A DNA stretch of 30,788 nt from Moduliflexus sp964602655 (lineage in GTDB: Bacteria > Moduliflexota > Moduliflexia > Moduliflexales > Moduliflexaceae): contig CAZRSF010000077.1 in assembly GCA_964602655.1 (NCBI GenBank), positions 1-30,788 of the forward strand. Direction: 5' to 3'. The notes under the pieces are model-generated. The model did not search any database. It was not told the origin of the DNA and saw only the letters and a list, made by a program, of their open reading frames with translations. A program made the translations under genes and the position numbers. Position 1 is the first letter of the stretch. The number at the start of each line of letters is the position of its first letter. Below are positions 1 to 7,913 of this stretch, in pieces.

Positions 1-27
1 TAGAGACGCCCCGGCGGGGCGTCTCTA
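1..27. repeat. Perfect hairpin, 12-bp arms with 3-nt loop
   Basis: Arms at 1-12 and 16-27 (TAGAGACGCCCC and its exact reverse complement) enclose GGC. There is no T-tract on either side, so it does not look like a canonical intrinsic terminator. It lies just downstream of msrB, which is read from the minus strand. It resembles the dispersed intergenic hairpins found elsewhere in the window in geometry, but not in sequence. Confidence 0.75.
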
Positions 28-49
28 CGGAATGTAAACACACGCGATC

Positions 50-628
50 TTATTTTTTATCGTTGTCAGATGACTCTTTCTTTTCCGATTCAGCCTTTTC
101 AAACAATTTCTTGAATTCGCCGTAGCCTTCTTCTTCCAGTTTTTCCACCGGAATGAACCGCAGCGAGGCGGAATTCATGCAGTAGCGCAGGCCGGTCGGT
201 TTCGGACCATCCGGGAAGACATGCCCTAAATGCGAATCTGCGTTTTTGCTGCGCACTTCCGTCCGCGTCATCAATAAGCTGCGATCCGTCTTTTCCACGA
301 TATTTTCCGGGATGAGCGGACGCGTAAAACTCGGCCAGCCCGTGCCGGAATCGAATTTGTCGAGCGAGCTGAACAGCGGCTCGCCGGAGACAATATCCAC
401 ATAAATTCCAGGCGTTTTGTTGTCCCAATATTCGTTATCGAACGGGCGCTCCGTGCCGCATTCCTGCGTGACATGATATTGGAGCGGCGTCAGTTTTTTC
501 TTGCTGTCTTCTTTGCTCATACGCTGTTCTCCTTTGTCCGTGTTCGTATTTTCGCTCATCGCCTGATAGGTCAGCAGATTGAAGCCGACGACGACGGCTG
601 TCGTGATCAAGATACGCATGATTTTCAT
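50..628 (-). CDS. msrB: Exported peptide-methionine (R)-S-oxide reductase MsrB
   Basis: It reduces methionine-R-sulfoxide in proteins, probably in the periplasm. I chose the ATG at 628 because GGAGGG (636-641) lies 7 nt upstream; a longer reading from 667 has no such site. The 192-residue product begins with a basic, hydrophobic signal or anchor segment (about residues 1-22), then a charged linker, then one MsrB domain (about 47-162). The catalytic Cys is C150 in RYCMNSASLRFIP, and the GWPSF and HLGHVF motifs are present. Both CxxC zinc motifs of the E. coli enzyme are absent, so it is the zinc-free type. The usual resolving-Cys site before GWPSF is Thr96; Cys57 in VTQECGTE is the likely resolving Cys (inference). 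The C-terminus is a Lys/Glu-rich tail. The gene diverges from the aminotransferase at 865. Family assignment is secure; export is inferred. Confidence 0.93.
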   Translation of the reverse strand: MKIMRILITTAVVVGFNLLTYQAMSENTNTDKGEQRMSKEDSKKKLTPLQYHVTQECGTERPFDNEYWDNKTPGIYVDIVSGEPLFSSLDKFDSGTGWPSFTRPLIPENIVEKTDRSLLMTRTEVRSKNADSHLGHVFPDGPKPTGLRYCMNSASLRFIPVEKLEEEGYGEFKKLFEKAESEKKESSDNDKK

Positions 629-655
629 GAGATGACCCTCCGCGCCAGAGATAAT

Positions 656-671
656 GTGTGTGCGCACACAC
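656..671. promoter_or_regulatory. 16-bp perfect palindrome upstream of msrB
   Basis: An alternating GTGTGTGC / GCACACAC palindrome lies 28 bp upstream of the msrB start, between that start and a minus-strand TTGACA (724-729). It could be an operator in the msrB leader, but no cognate regulator is visible. It could also be a chance purine-pyrimidine alternation. Confidence 0.3.
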
Positions 672-763
672 GACCGATGACGCCATGATGTGACAATCTA
701 CCCATAGAGTCGCGATGTTTTGTTGTCAAGAGCCGGAAACTTTTTCTAACCTCAGATAATTCC

Positions 764-792
764 TTGACAAGACTCCCCTGTTCTTTTGTAAA
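764..792 (+). promoter_or_regulatory. Candidate sigma70-type promoter for the aminotransferase gene
   Basis: A perfect -35 box TTGACA (764-769) is followed after 17 bp by TGTAAA (787-792), which matches four of six bases of the -10 consensus. It lies about 70 bp upstream of the aminotransferase start and points into the glycan genes. Confidence 0.5.
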
Positions 793-864
793 AGAATCTC
801 AACAAAATCCTGACGAATGTGTCAATGTTAACAAACCCGTAACTATTGGAAATAAGAAGGAATT

Positions 865-1986
865 ATGCGTGTACCATTACTTGATTTACAGGCGCAATAT
901 GCCACGATTCGGGATGAAATCCGCCCGGTCGTCGAGCGCGTGATTGAAAGCCAGCATTTTATTCTCGGCCCGGAAGTCGAGGCATTCGAACAAGAAGTTG
1001 CCGCCTACTGCGGCGCAAAATATGCCGTTGGCGTCTCGTCCGGGACGGATGCGCTGCTGTTAGCGTTAATGGCCGCCGGAATCGGCGAAGGCGATGAAGT
1101 CATCACGACGCCGTATTCATTTATTGCCACCGCGACCGCGATTTCCAGAGTCGGCGCGATTCCGGTGTTTGTGGATATTGACCCGGTCACGTATAACATT
1201 GATCCGGCTGCTATCGAAGATGAAATTACGAATTCCACGAAAGCGATTATTCCGGTGCATCTGTTCGGGCAATGCGCGAATATGAAGCCGATTCTCGATT
1301 TGGCAAAGCAGTATAAGATTCTGGTGATCGAAGACGCGGCGCAAGCGATTGGCGCGGAATACACCGGTTTAGGCGGCAAAAAGCCGCACAAAGCTGGAAC
1401 GATGGGCGATTTTGGCTGCTTCAGCTTTTTCCCGTCCAAAAACCTCGGCGGATTCGGCGACGGCGGATTGGTGACGACGAACGACGACGCGCTGGCAACG
1501 TGTGTGAAACAACTCCGACAGCATGGCGGCGCGGACAAATATCGTAATACGCGGATCGGCATCAATGGCCGTCTGGATGCGCTTCAAGCCGCGATTTTGC
1601 GCGTCAAACTGAAACATTTGGACGCCTGGAGCGCGGCGCGGCGCGAACATGCCGACTATTACGCGAACGCCTTGCAACAGGTTGCAGATGTCCAGACGCC
1701 GGTCACTGCGCAGGGCAATCTGCATATTTACAATCAGTACGTCATACGCGCGCAAAAACGGGACGAACTGCAAGCGCATTTGAATCAACAAGAAATCGGC
1801 AATGCCATTTATTACCCGATTCCGCTGCATCTTCAGGAATGTTACCGCGATTTGAAATATCAGGACGGCGATTTCCCCGTTGCCGAACAAGCCGCGAAGG
1901 AAACGATTGCCCTGCCGGTCTATCCTGAATTTCCGCAAGCGCAGCAGGATTATGTCATTGAAACGATTCAGGCTTTTTACCGTTAA
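865..1986 (+). CDS. DegT/DnrJ/EryC1/StrS-family sugar aminotransferase
   Basis: A PLP-dependent enzyme expected to transfer an amino group from glutamate to a nucleotide-linked keto-sugar, giving an amino-sugar for surface glycan synthesis. The 373-residue length is normal for the family. It shows SSGTDALLLAL (58-68, phosphate binding), the EDAAQAIGAEY segment (156-166) with the PLP-ring Asp157, and the internal-aldimine Lys192 in FFPSKNLGGFGDGG. The start has AAGAAGGAA directly upstream and a TTGACA promoter at 764. A polyprenyl-phosphate sugar transferase follows after 60 bp and a glycosyltransferase lies further down, so a role in lipopolysaccharide, capsule or exopolysaccharide sugar supply is likely. 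The exact sugar (for example 3-amino or 4-amino dideoxyhexose) cannot be read from the sequence. Confidence 0.93.
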   Translation: MRVPLLDLQAQYATIRDEIRPVVERVIESQHFILGPEVEAFEQEVAAYCGAKYAVGVSSGTDALLLALMAAGIGEGDEVITTPYSFIATATAISRVGAIPVFVDIDPVTYNIDPAAIEDEITNSTKAIIPVHLFGQCANMKPILDLAKQYKILVIEDAAQAIGAEYTGLGGKKPHKAGTMGDFGCFSFFPSKNLGGFGDGGLVTTNDDALATCVKQLRQHGGADKYRNTRIGINGRLDALQAAILRVKLKHLDAWSAARREHADYYANALQQVADVQTPVTAQGNLHIYNQYVIRAQKRDELQAHLNQQEIGNAIYYPIPLHLQECYRDLKYQDGDFPVAEQAAKETIALPVYPEFPQAQQDYVIETIQAFYR

Positions 1987-1994
1987 GGAGTCCC

Positions 1995-2034
1995 GCGTAT
2001 CGCAACCCTGTCAGTCGTACCGGCTGCGATACGC
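1995..2034. repeat. Inverted repeat in the gap between aminotransferase and sugar transferase
   Basis: Perfect 10-bp arms GCGTATCGCA (1995-2004) and its reverse complement (2025-2034) enclose 20 nt. The structure fills most of the 60-bp gap and has no T-tract. It could modulate expression of the downstream transferase or be another dispersed palindrome. Confidence 0.5.
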
Positions 2035-2046
2035 GCTATACAGGCT

Positions 2047-3231
2047 ATGACAGAATGGATAGGTTATGTTGGAGCGTTTACCGGTTCCTTGCTGCTCTCC
2101 TTCTTGCTCGTGCCGGTCATGATTCGACTGGCGTTCCGCTTCGATATTCTCGATCATCCCGGTTATCATAAAACTCATAAAAATGTGCATCCGCTTTTAG
2201 GCGGCGGCGCGATTTTTCTCGCATTCATGACGGCCGTTTTCATCGGCTTTGTTGTCATCGCGCTGGCCAAAACAGGCCAGTTGTCGCTTTTGCCGAAATA
2301 TCAACGCCATTTACAAGTCCAACTTCATACCATCGCGAACGTGCTGCCCCAATTTCTCGGACTGATTGTCAGCGCAGCGATGGTGTTTATTTTAGGCTTG
2401 GTGGACGACATTCGCGGTGTCGGCTTTTCGTACAAATGGAAATTCGCCGTGCAGGCGGTTGCGGCGGCGGTTGTCGTTGCCAGCGGTATCCGCCTTGAAT
2501 TTCTGCCGCATCCCGCGTTGAACATTCTTGTCACGATGTTGTGGATTATCGGCATCACGAACTCGTTCAATTTATTAGACAATATGGATGGCCTCAGCAG
2601 CGGAGTGGCGGCGATTATTTCGCTGATTCTGAGCGCGTTGACCATTCGGCAAGGGCAGTATTTTTCCGCGCTGCTGTTTTTGGCATTAGCAGGGAGTATT
2701 TTGGGATTTTTGCGCTATAATTTCAACCCGTCGAAAATCTTTATGGGCGACGCTGGCAGCTTGTTTATCGGCTTTATGATCGCGACGCTGACCGTCTCGA
2801 ACTCGTATGTTACGACGCGCAGCGTGTCGCAATTGCCGATTGTCGTGCCGATCCTCGTGCTCGGCGTGCCGTTGTTCGATACGTTTTCCGTAATCGTGAT
2901 TCGTTGGAAAGAGAAACGCCCGCTGTTTGTCGGCGATACCTGTCATTTCTCGCACCGGTTGGTGAAAATCGGCATGTCGGTGCGCCAGACCGTCATTTTT
3001 ATCTATCTTGTCACGCTCTGCGTCGGCGTCAGCGCGATTCTCATCCCGGATTTGAGTTTAGCCGAATGCGTCATCGTCTTTGTGCAAGAATGCCTGATTT
3101 TCGGTTTAATCACCTTGTTGATGATCAAAGGCAATCATCTCCATATTTTGCATCAATCCCTGAAAGCCGATTTGGAGCAACTCCGCGCCGTCGGCGGTCA
3201 CGGCAATAACGGCAACGTCAACGTCAAATAA
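2047..3231 (+). CDS. WecA/TagO/MraY-family polyprenyl-phosphate sugar-1-phosphate transferase
   Basis: An integral inner-membrane enzyme that transfers a sugar-1-phosphate (commonly GlcNAc-1-P) from UDP-sugar to undecaprenyl phosphate, the first step of a lipid-linked glycan. The 394-residue protein has about ten hydrophobic segments. Family motifs appear in order: the cytoplasmic LVDD pair (118-121), LLDNMDGLSSG (177-187), FMGDAGSLFIGF (232-243), and a histidine loop HFSHRLVKIG (300-309). The C-terminus is hydrophilic and Gly/Asn-rich. It fits WecA/TagO (GlcNAc carriers) better than MraY because it is followed by glycan rather than peptidoglycan genes. The ribosome binding site is weak (CAGG just before the ATG). 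A strong terminator follows at 3264. Confidence 0.92.
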   Translation: MTEWIGYVGAFTGSLLLSFLLVPVMIRLAFRFDILDHPGYHKTHKNVHPLLGGGAIFLAFMTAVFIGFVVIALAKTGQLSLLPKYQRHLQVQLHTIANVLPQFLGLIVSAAMVFILGLVDDIRGVGFSYKWKFAVQAVAAAVVVASGIRLEFLPHPALNILVTMLWIIGITNSFNLLDNMDGLSSGVAAIISLILSALTIRQGQYFSALLFLALAGSILGFLRYNFNPSKIFMGDAGSLFIGFMIATLTVSNSYVTTRSVSQLPIVVPILVLGVPLFDTFSVIVIRWKEKRPLFVGDTCHFSHRLVKIGMSVRQTVIFIYLVTLCVGVSAILIPDLSLAECVIVFVQECLIFGLITLLMIKGNHLHILHQSLKADLEQLRAVGGHGNNGNVNVK

Positions 3232-3263
3232 TTCGGGCGCGTCGTCGAATTTGCAGTATGATA

Positions 3264-3289
3264 GGGCGAGGAAATCCTCGCCCTTTTTT
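3264..3289 (+). terminator. Rho-independent terminator
   Basis: A GC-rich 9-bp stem, GGGCGAGGA (3264-3272) with its complement TCCTCGCCC (3275-3283), is followed by six T residues (3284-3289). It closes the aminotransferase/sugar transferase transcription unit and separates it from the aldo/keto reductase. Confidence 0.9.
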
Positions 3290-3290
3290 A

Positions 3291-3333
3291 GTGGACGAAA
3301 TACAATTTCGTCCTCCATGTAGAAGGGAGATAA
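3291..3333 (+). repeat. 43-bp hairpin repeat, copy A, carrying the Shine-Dalgarno site of the next gene
   Basis: GTGGACGAAA begins a 9-3-9 hairpin (3293-3301 / 3305-3313), followed by CCATGTA and then GGGAGATAA. The same 43-bp layout recurs at 15888-15930 with 38 of 43 identical positions by my alignment. The GGGAG at 3325-3329 is the ribosome binding site of the aldo/keto reductase starting at 3339, so this dispersed repeat supplies a translation signal. Confidence 0.75.
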
Positions 3334-3338
3334 ATATC

Positions 3339-4472
3339 ATGGAATACAGAACACTTGGCAGAACAGGGCTTGACGTGAGCGTCATCAGCCTCGGAACGGA
3401 GTACCTCATCAACATTCCGCAAAAAAACGCCGTTGATGTGATTCATCGAGCGATCTCACAGGGCGTCAACTACTTCGATCTGTTTTTCGCGCAACCGGAA
3501 TTTCGGGATAATATGGATGCCGCGTTTCAAGGACACCGGCAGAAGGTGATTTTAGCGGCGCATTTAGGAGCGGCGATTGACAGCAACGGGCAATATACAA
3601 GAATTCGCGATCCGCAGCAATGCGAATATTTTTTCCTGGACTTTCTGGCGCGCTATCATGTCGAATCCGCCGACATTTTGTACCTGCATAACAGCGATTC
3701 GCAGGAAGATTACGACGAATTGATGAAACCCGGCGGCTTGTTGGAGATGGCGAAACGGTTTCAAGCGGAAGGGAAAACCCGATTTATCGGATTCAGCGGT
3801 CATAATACCGTCACCTCAAGGCAGGCCGTCGAAAGCGGCCAGATTGACGTATTGATGTTTCCGGTCAATTTTACCAACCATGTCATGCCGGGACGGCAGG
3901 CATTGTTCGACGCTTGCGTCGCCCGCCAGGTCGGGCTGGTCGCCATGAAACCGTATGCCGGAGGAAATTTATTGCGAGAAGAACGCGAGTTCGAAGTGAA
4001 CAGTTTTGTGTCCGGCAGCGCACAGGTGGCGAATGCCTCGGTCAAATTTACCAAATCCGCGACAATTACGCCGGTGCAATGCCTGGCGTATATCCTTGAG
4101 CAAACAGGCGTTTCATGCGTCGTGCCGGGATGCGCGAATATCGAACAACTGGATGCCGCGCTCGCGTATCTTGATGCAAGCGAACAGAGCAAAGCGTATG
4201 CTGCACTGCTGCCGGATTTCAAACAATACAAAACCGGACGATGCGTCCACTGCAATCATTGTCTGCCCTGCCCGTCGAACATTGATATTGGCGAAACGTT
4301 GCGGCTGTGGCAATTAGCGCAGCAAGAACTCAGTGTCGAGGTACGAGCCGCGTATCGCGCCCTTCCTGTAAACGCTTCCGATTGCATCGAATGCGGTGTC
4401 TGCATGGAACGCTGCCCGTTCGGCGTAGATGTGATTGCCCAAATGAAAGACGCGAGCAGCCTGTTTGCATAA
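3339..4472 (+). CDS. Aldo/keto reductase fold protein with C-terminal two-cluster ferredoxin domain
   Basis: I chose the ATG at 3339 (GGGAG 9 nt upstream; the family N-terminus MEYRTLGRTGL starts here), giving 377 residues. Residues 1-295 are an aldo/keto reductase TIM barrel. Residues 302-311 hold CxxCxxCxxC and 349-359 hold CxxCxxCxxxCP, typical ligands of two [4Fe-4S] clusters. In the barrel, the catalytic Asp (D47) and His (H117 in YLHNSD) are kept, but the Tyr position is Gln52 (FDLFFAQ) and the Lys position is His75 (ILAAHLG). The canonical NADPH-dependent hydride/proton relay therefore looks incomplete. I recall similar substitutions in ferredoxin-fused relatives from anaerobes. Substrate unknown; a role in redox modification of a sugar or other small molecule is speculative. 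Confidence 0.88.
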   Translation: MEYRTLGRTGLDVSVISLGTEYLINIPQKNAVDVIHRAISQGVNYFDLFFAQPEFRDNMDAAFQGHRQKVILAAHLGAAIDSNGQYTRIRDPQQCEYFFLDFLARYHVESADILYLHNSDSQEDYDELMKPGGLLEMAKRFQAEGKTRFIGFSGHNTVTSRQAVESGQIDVLMFPVNFTNHVMPGRQALFDACVARQVGLVAMKPYAGGNLLREEREFEVNSFVSGSAQVANASVKFTKSATITPVQCLAYILEQTGVSCVVPGCANIEQLDAALAYLDASEQSKAYAALLPDFKQYKTGRCVHCNHCLPCPSNIDIGETLRLWQLAQQELSVEVRAAYRALPVNASDCIECGVCMERCPFGVDVIAQMKDASSLFA

Positions 4473-4492
4473 TTTCAGAACTCCGACTGCTT

Positions 4493-4594
4493 TTATTGAT
4501 GCGAGCGTTGATTCTTGATAAGCCCTGTCAGGGTTTTAAACCCTGACAGGGCTGAAATCGAATGATTATTCATTTTCTATGCTCGCATCAATAA
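4493..4594. repeat. Nested inverted repeats in the gap before the GT4 gene
   Basis: Outer 14-bp arms (4493-4506 TTATTGATGCGAGC, complement at 4581-4594) enclose an inner perfect palindrome at 4521-4553. The inner one has 16-bp arms beginning AGCCCTGTCAGGG and a single-base centre. The 128-bp gap between the aldo/keto reductase and the GT4 gene is nearly all palindrome. The right outer arm ends 6 nt before the GT4 start codon, which could hide the start in RNA structure. Confidence 0.8.
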
Positions 4595-4600
4595 TACAAT

Positions 4601-5773
4601 ATGATCCCTATCGCTCGCTTGATTGCCCGCCTGAATGTCGGCGGGCCAGCCATTCACACGATTTTGCTGACGCAGTTGTTGAATCCGGCGCGATTTGCCT
4701 CGACGCTGATTACCGGCACGGTATCGCCGTCCGAAGGAGATATGCGCTATCTCGCGGATGAGCGCGGCGTCACGCCCCGTTTTATTGCTGAACTTGGCCG
4801 CGAAATCCGCTGGCAGGACGACCCGATTGCGTTCTGGAAAATCTTCCGGCTGCTGCGCCAACTCCGCCCGACCATCGTGCATACGCACACGGCCAAAGCC
4901 GGGATGTTAGGCCGCGTCGCCGCCAAACTCGCCGGCGTGCCGATTGTGGTGCATACTTTTCACGGCCATGTCTTCCACAGCTATTTCAGCCCGCGCAAAA
5001 CGCAGATATTCCTCGGTATCGAACGAACGCTCGCGAAATTCACGGATGCGATTATCACCATCAGCCCGAAACAGCGCCAGGAAATTCTGGGCTATGGCAT
5101 CGGCACGCCGGAAAAAGTACGCCAGATCGGATTAGGGCTTGAATTGCAGCCGTTCGTGGAATGCGACCGGCTGCGCGGGACGTTGCGCCGGGAATTGCAG
5201 GTCGGCGACGATGTGCCACTTATCGGAATCGTGGCGCGACTTGTGCCGGTGAAAGGGCATACCTATTTTCTTGACGCCGCGCAGATCGTCGCGCAGTCGT
5301 TCCCGAACGCCCGCTTTTTGATTATCGGCGACGGCGAACTGCGGCAGGAATTGGAAGCCTATACCGATAAATCGAACATTCGTCAGAACGTGATTTTTTT
5401 GGGCTTCCGGCGCGATTTGCCCGAAATTTACGCCGATCTCGATGTGATTGCGCTTTCGTCGCTCAACGAAGGCTTGCCGGTCACGCTGATCGAAGGATTA
5501 TCCGCCGGAAAACCGGCAGTCGCCTCGAATGTCGGCGGCGTCGGCGATCTCCTACAGCATGGGCGTTCCGGTCTGTTAGTTCCCTCGAAAGACAGCCGCG
5601 CACTTGCGGACGCGCTCTGCGATCTGCTGCGGCGGTCGCCGGAAGAACGCCGCCAAATGGGACGTATTGGCCGCGAACATGTGTATCCGAAATATCACAT
5701 CACCACATTAGCGCAGCAGATCGAGCGACTCTATGACGAATTGCTCGTCAATCGCGGCATTTCAACCATATAA
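4601..5773 (+). CDS. GT4-family (GT-B fold) glycosyltransferase
   Basis: A cytoplasmic retaining glycosyltransferase expected to add a sugar from a nucleotide donor to a lipid-linked glycan. The 390-residue protein has an N-terminal acceptor domain opening ARLNVGGPAIHTILL (about residue 6) with VHTHTAKAGMLGR and HTFHGHVFH segments. The C-terminal donor domain has GIVARLVPVKGHTYFLDAA, IIGDGELRQELE, FLGFRRDLPEIYADLD and the paired-Glu signature SLNEGLPVTLIEGLSAGKP. A stop codon lies just upstream in frame, so 4601 is the first possible ATG; the ribosome binding site is poor and lies beside an inverted repeat. Context with the aminotransferase and sugar transferase points to exopolysaccharide or O-antigen assembly. 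Donor and acceptor sugars are unknown. Confidence 0.93.
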   Translation: MIPIARLIARLNVGGPAIHTILLTQLLNPARFASTLITGTVSPSEGDMRYLADERGVTPRFIAELGREIRWQDDPIAFWKIFRLLRQLRPTIVHTHTAKAGMLGRVAAKLAGVPIVVHTFHGHVFHSYFSPRKTQIFLGIERTLAKFTDAIITISPKQRQEILGYGIGTPEKVRQIGLGLELQPFVECDRLRGTLRRELQVGDDVPLIGIVARLVPVKGHTYFLDAAQIVAQSFPNARFLIIGDGELRQELEAYTDKSNIRQNVIFLGFRRDLPEIYADLDVIALSSLNEGLPVTLIEGLSAGKPAVASNVGGVGDLLQHGRSGLLVPSKDSRALADALCDLLRRSPEERRQMGRIGREHVYPKYHITTLAQQIERLYDELLVNRGISTI

Positions 5774-5804
5774 ACCTCACAGGTTTTTAAAACCAGTGAG
5801 GTTT
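5772..5804. repeat. Hairpin family AAACCTCAC, copy 1
   Basis: AAACCTCAC (5772-5780) pairs with GTGAGGTTT (5796-5804), and GGTTTT pairs with AAAACC inside, with one mismatch. It overlaps the GT4 stop codon and lies 10 bp before the methyltransferase start. A closely matching copy sits at 27505-27537. Its T-rich loop and position could give partial termination, but it recurs as a dispersed element. Confidence 0.8.
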
Positions 5805-5813
5805 CTACACCTT

Positions 5814-7913
5814 ATGGCAATCCGCAACCGTCTTCTCGCGATAGTCAAAGAATGCCGTCAGGCGTTGGAGCAGGACGCGCGGCGGATGCTCGGCGATGAG
5901 CAGGCCGCCGCGCGTGCAGCGAAAGCGTGGTTTTTAGAACTCGCGATCCTGCGTTGCGTCGAAGTCGCAGAGCAGCGCCCGTCTTTGCTATGGCAAGAGA
6001 CTGATCCGGATAGGTTTCGCGCGGCGTTGATGGCTTCGCGGCAGGAACTCCCCTCCTGGGAGGGGTTGGGGGTGGGTTGTCAGAGTGGGCAGTCTCTCAA
6101 TTTCCAACCCACCCCTTGCCCCTCCCAGGAGGGGAATACTACCCTTGTCGGTTGTTTGGGCGAATATTGCGCCACCGATGCGTTTGTCCCTTCCTCCGCC
6201 ACGTTCAACCTGCTGCGCCGTCACCTGACCGAAACGATCACGCCCGATCAATGGCGCGAAGACCACCTGCTCGGCTGGCTGTATCAATATTTCGAAAAGC
6301 CGCCGGAACAAAAACGGCAGGGGCGATTCTACACGCCTGAGCCGATTACCGCGTTTATCGTCGCGCAGACCTTCGAACTGTTGCGCGACCGCCCGTCACC
6401 CTCTTTTCGACTGCTCGATTTGGCCTGCGGCGCGGGCGCGTTTGCGTTGCAAGCGTTCGACCGCTTGTATGACTTCTGGCTGAGTCAGCCCGAACAGGCG
6501 CGACCGGCATCCATCGCGACGCAGATTCTCGAACAGCAGCTTTTTTTGATCGATCTCGATCCGTTGGCCTGCGAATTAGCCCGCGTCAACCTCTTGCTCA
6601 AAGCGCAACGCCGCGAACCGGGCTGCCGCGTCGAGCGGATGAACGTCTTTTGCGCCGATGCGCTGATTCGCTGGGAACACGAACCGGCGTCGCCATATTT
6701 CGAACTGTTTGCCCGGCGGTACGACGCGGTTGTCGGCAATCCGCCGTACATCGTCGTCAATCGGCTGCGCACTCCGCCGGAACGCCTCGCGCTGTATGCA
6801 ACGTATCGAACGGCGGCCTACAAACCGAATACGTTCGCGCTCTTTCTCGAACGCGGCCTCGACCTGCTGACGCCAGACGGCGCGTTGGGCATGATTATCC
6901 CGAACACCGCGCTGACGCAGTTGTATTTCGAGCCGCTGCGGGCATATTTGCTGGAACGCGCCGCCATGACGCATATTTTCGACACGAAACGGCTCTTTCC
7001 CAAAGCGTTCGTGGAAAATTGCATCTTGCTGCTGCGACGCGAGCATGACGCCGCGACACGCCAGCGGCAGATGATCGAATGCCGTTTCGAAACGCCCGCC
7101 GCAACCGAAACCATCGTTCGCATTCCGCAGCGCCGCTTCGAACACGCCCCATTTCATCGGTTTGCGGTCTCGATTGACGCGCAGACGTTCGCGCTGTTGG
7201 AGAAAATCGCGGCGGATTGCCTGAAATTAGGGGACATTTGCGAGTGTCACGACGGAATCAATCCCGGCAATGCGAAACGGAAGTTGATCGTGCGCGACGC
7301 GCTGAACGAACATTGCCGGAAAGTGTTGAACGGCAAAGACATCGGGCGTTACCGGCTGAACTGGGGCGGGCTGTTTGCGCGGTACGACCGCTCGCTTGCA
7401 GCGCAAGGGGACGTGATTCGCTGGGGACATCTGCCGTCGCTGAACGCGCCGAAAATCTTGACGCGGCAGACGGCGGATCGCCTCATCGCTGCGTTCGACA
7501 ATGGCGAGCATTACGCGACCAATTCGCTGCATACGACCGTGCTGCGGGCGGGCGTCGTGGATTTCGACCTGAAATATCTGTTGGGGCTGCTGAATTCGAC
7601 GCTGCTGTCGTTTTATTATCGCAAATTGGTATTCGAAACGGGGCAGGTTTTTTCGCAGGTCAAGCTGATGAATCTGCGCCAGCTTCCCATCAAACCGGCC
7701 ACGCGGGAACAGCAGCGCGACGTGGCAGCCCTTGTGGAACAACTGCTTGACGCGCATCGAAGCGGCGAGCAGTCCGCAGCGCGTCATCCTGCCGACGCGC
7801 GGTTGGATGAGTTCGTGTATGCGCTCTATCGCCTCTCTGCCGCTGACGCGCGCGTGATCGAAGCGAACATGGGGCGCGGAGCGCAAGCTGTCAGACACCT
7901 TCGAGGTGTCTGA
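5814..7913 (+). CDS. N6-adenine DNA methyltransferase, Eco57I/TaqI-like, with in-frame palindromic insertion
   Basis: A 699-residue predicted S-adenosylmethionine-dependent adenine methyltransferase. The ATG at 5814 is preferred because upstream in-frame codons would run back through the GT4 end and a hairpin. About 1-75 and 110-170 form a helical N-terminal region. RFYTPEPITAFIV (171-183) precedes motif I LLDLACGAGAF (200-210), and catalytic motif IV is VVGNPPYIVV (307-315). The C-terminal part (about 480-680) resembles a target-recognition region with LLNSTLLSFYYRKL and LRQLPIKP. No nuclease motif or companion restriction gene is visible, so it may be an orphan methylase or the modification half of a lost system. 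Residues about 79-108 are encoded by a palindromic repeat. The last residues and the stop codon lie inside another palindrome (7886-7918). No good ribosome binding site. Confidence 0.85.
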   Translation: MAIRNRLLAIVKECRQALEQDARRMLGDEQAAARAAKAWFLELAILRCVEVAEQRPSLLWQETDPDRFRAALMASRQELPSWEGLGVGCQSGQSLNFQPTPCPSQEGNTTLVGCLGEYCATDAFVPSSATFNLLRRHLTETITPDQWREDHLLGWLYQYFEKPPEQKRQGRFYTPEPITAFIVAQTFELLRDRPSPSFRLLDLACGAGAFALQAFDRLYDFWLSQPEQARPASIATQILEQQLFLIDLDPLACELARVNLLLKAQRREPGCRVERMNVFCADALIRWEHEPASPYFELFARRYDAVVGNPPYIVVNRLRTPPERLALYATYRTAAYKPNTFALFLERGLDLLTPDGALGMIIPNTALTQLYFEPLRAYLLERAAMTHIFDTKRLFPKAFVENCILLLRREHDAATRQRQMIECRFETPAATETIVRIPQRRFEHAPFHRFAVSIDAQTFALLEKIAADCLKLGDICECHDGINPGNAKRKLIVRDALNEHCRKVLNGKDIGRYRLNWGGLFARYDRSLAAQGDVIRWGHLPSLNAPKILTRQTADRLIAAFDNGEHYATNSLHTTVLRAGVVDFDLKYLLGLLNSTLLSFYYRKLVFETGQVFSQVKLMNLRQLPIKPATREQQRDVAALVEQLLDAHRSGEQSAARHPADARLDEFVYALYRLSAADARVIEANMGRGAQAVRHLRGV
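6047..6137. repeat. Palindromic element inserted in frame within the methyltransferase gene
   Basis: Two 33-nt arms, 6047-6079 and 6105-6137, are inverted copies with a few mismatches around a 25-nt loop. Each arm contains its own smaller palindrome (CCCCTCC/GGAGGGG). The translated insertion reads LPSWEGLGVG on one arm and QPTPCPSQEGN on the other, low-complexity peptides unlike the rest of the enzyme. Similar CCCCTCC-type palindromes are known from cyanobacteria and other bacteria (recalled, not searched). The frame stays open through the element. Confidence 0.85.

Noticed and set aside
1005..1565. 186-residue minus-strand frame
   Set aside because: Antisense shadow of the aminotransferase gene, which has full family motifs and a ribosome binding site.
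6576..7157. Minus-strand frames of up to 193 residues opposite the methyltransferase
   Set aside because: Antisense shadows in GC-rich coding sequence, without recognisable motifs.
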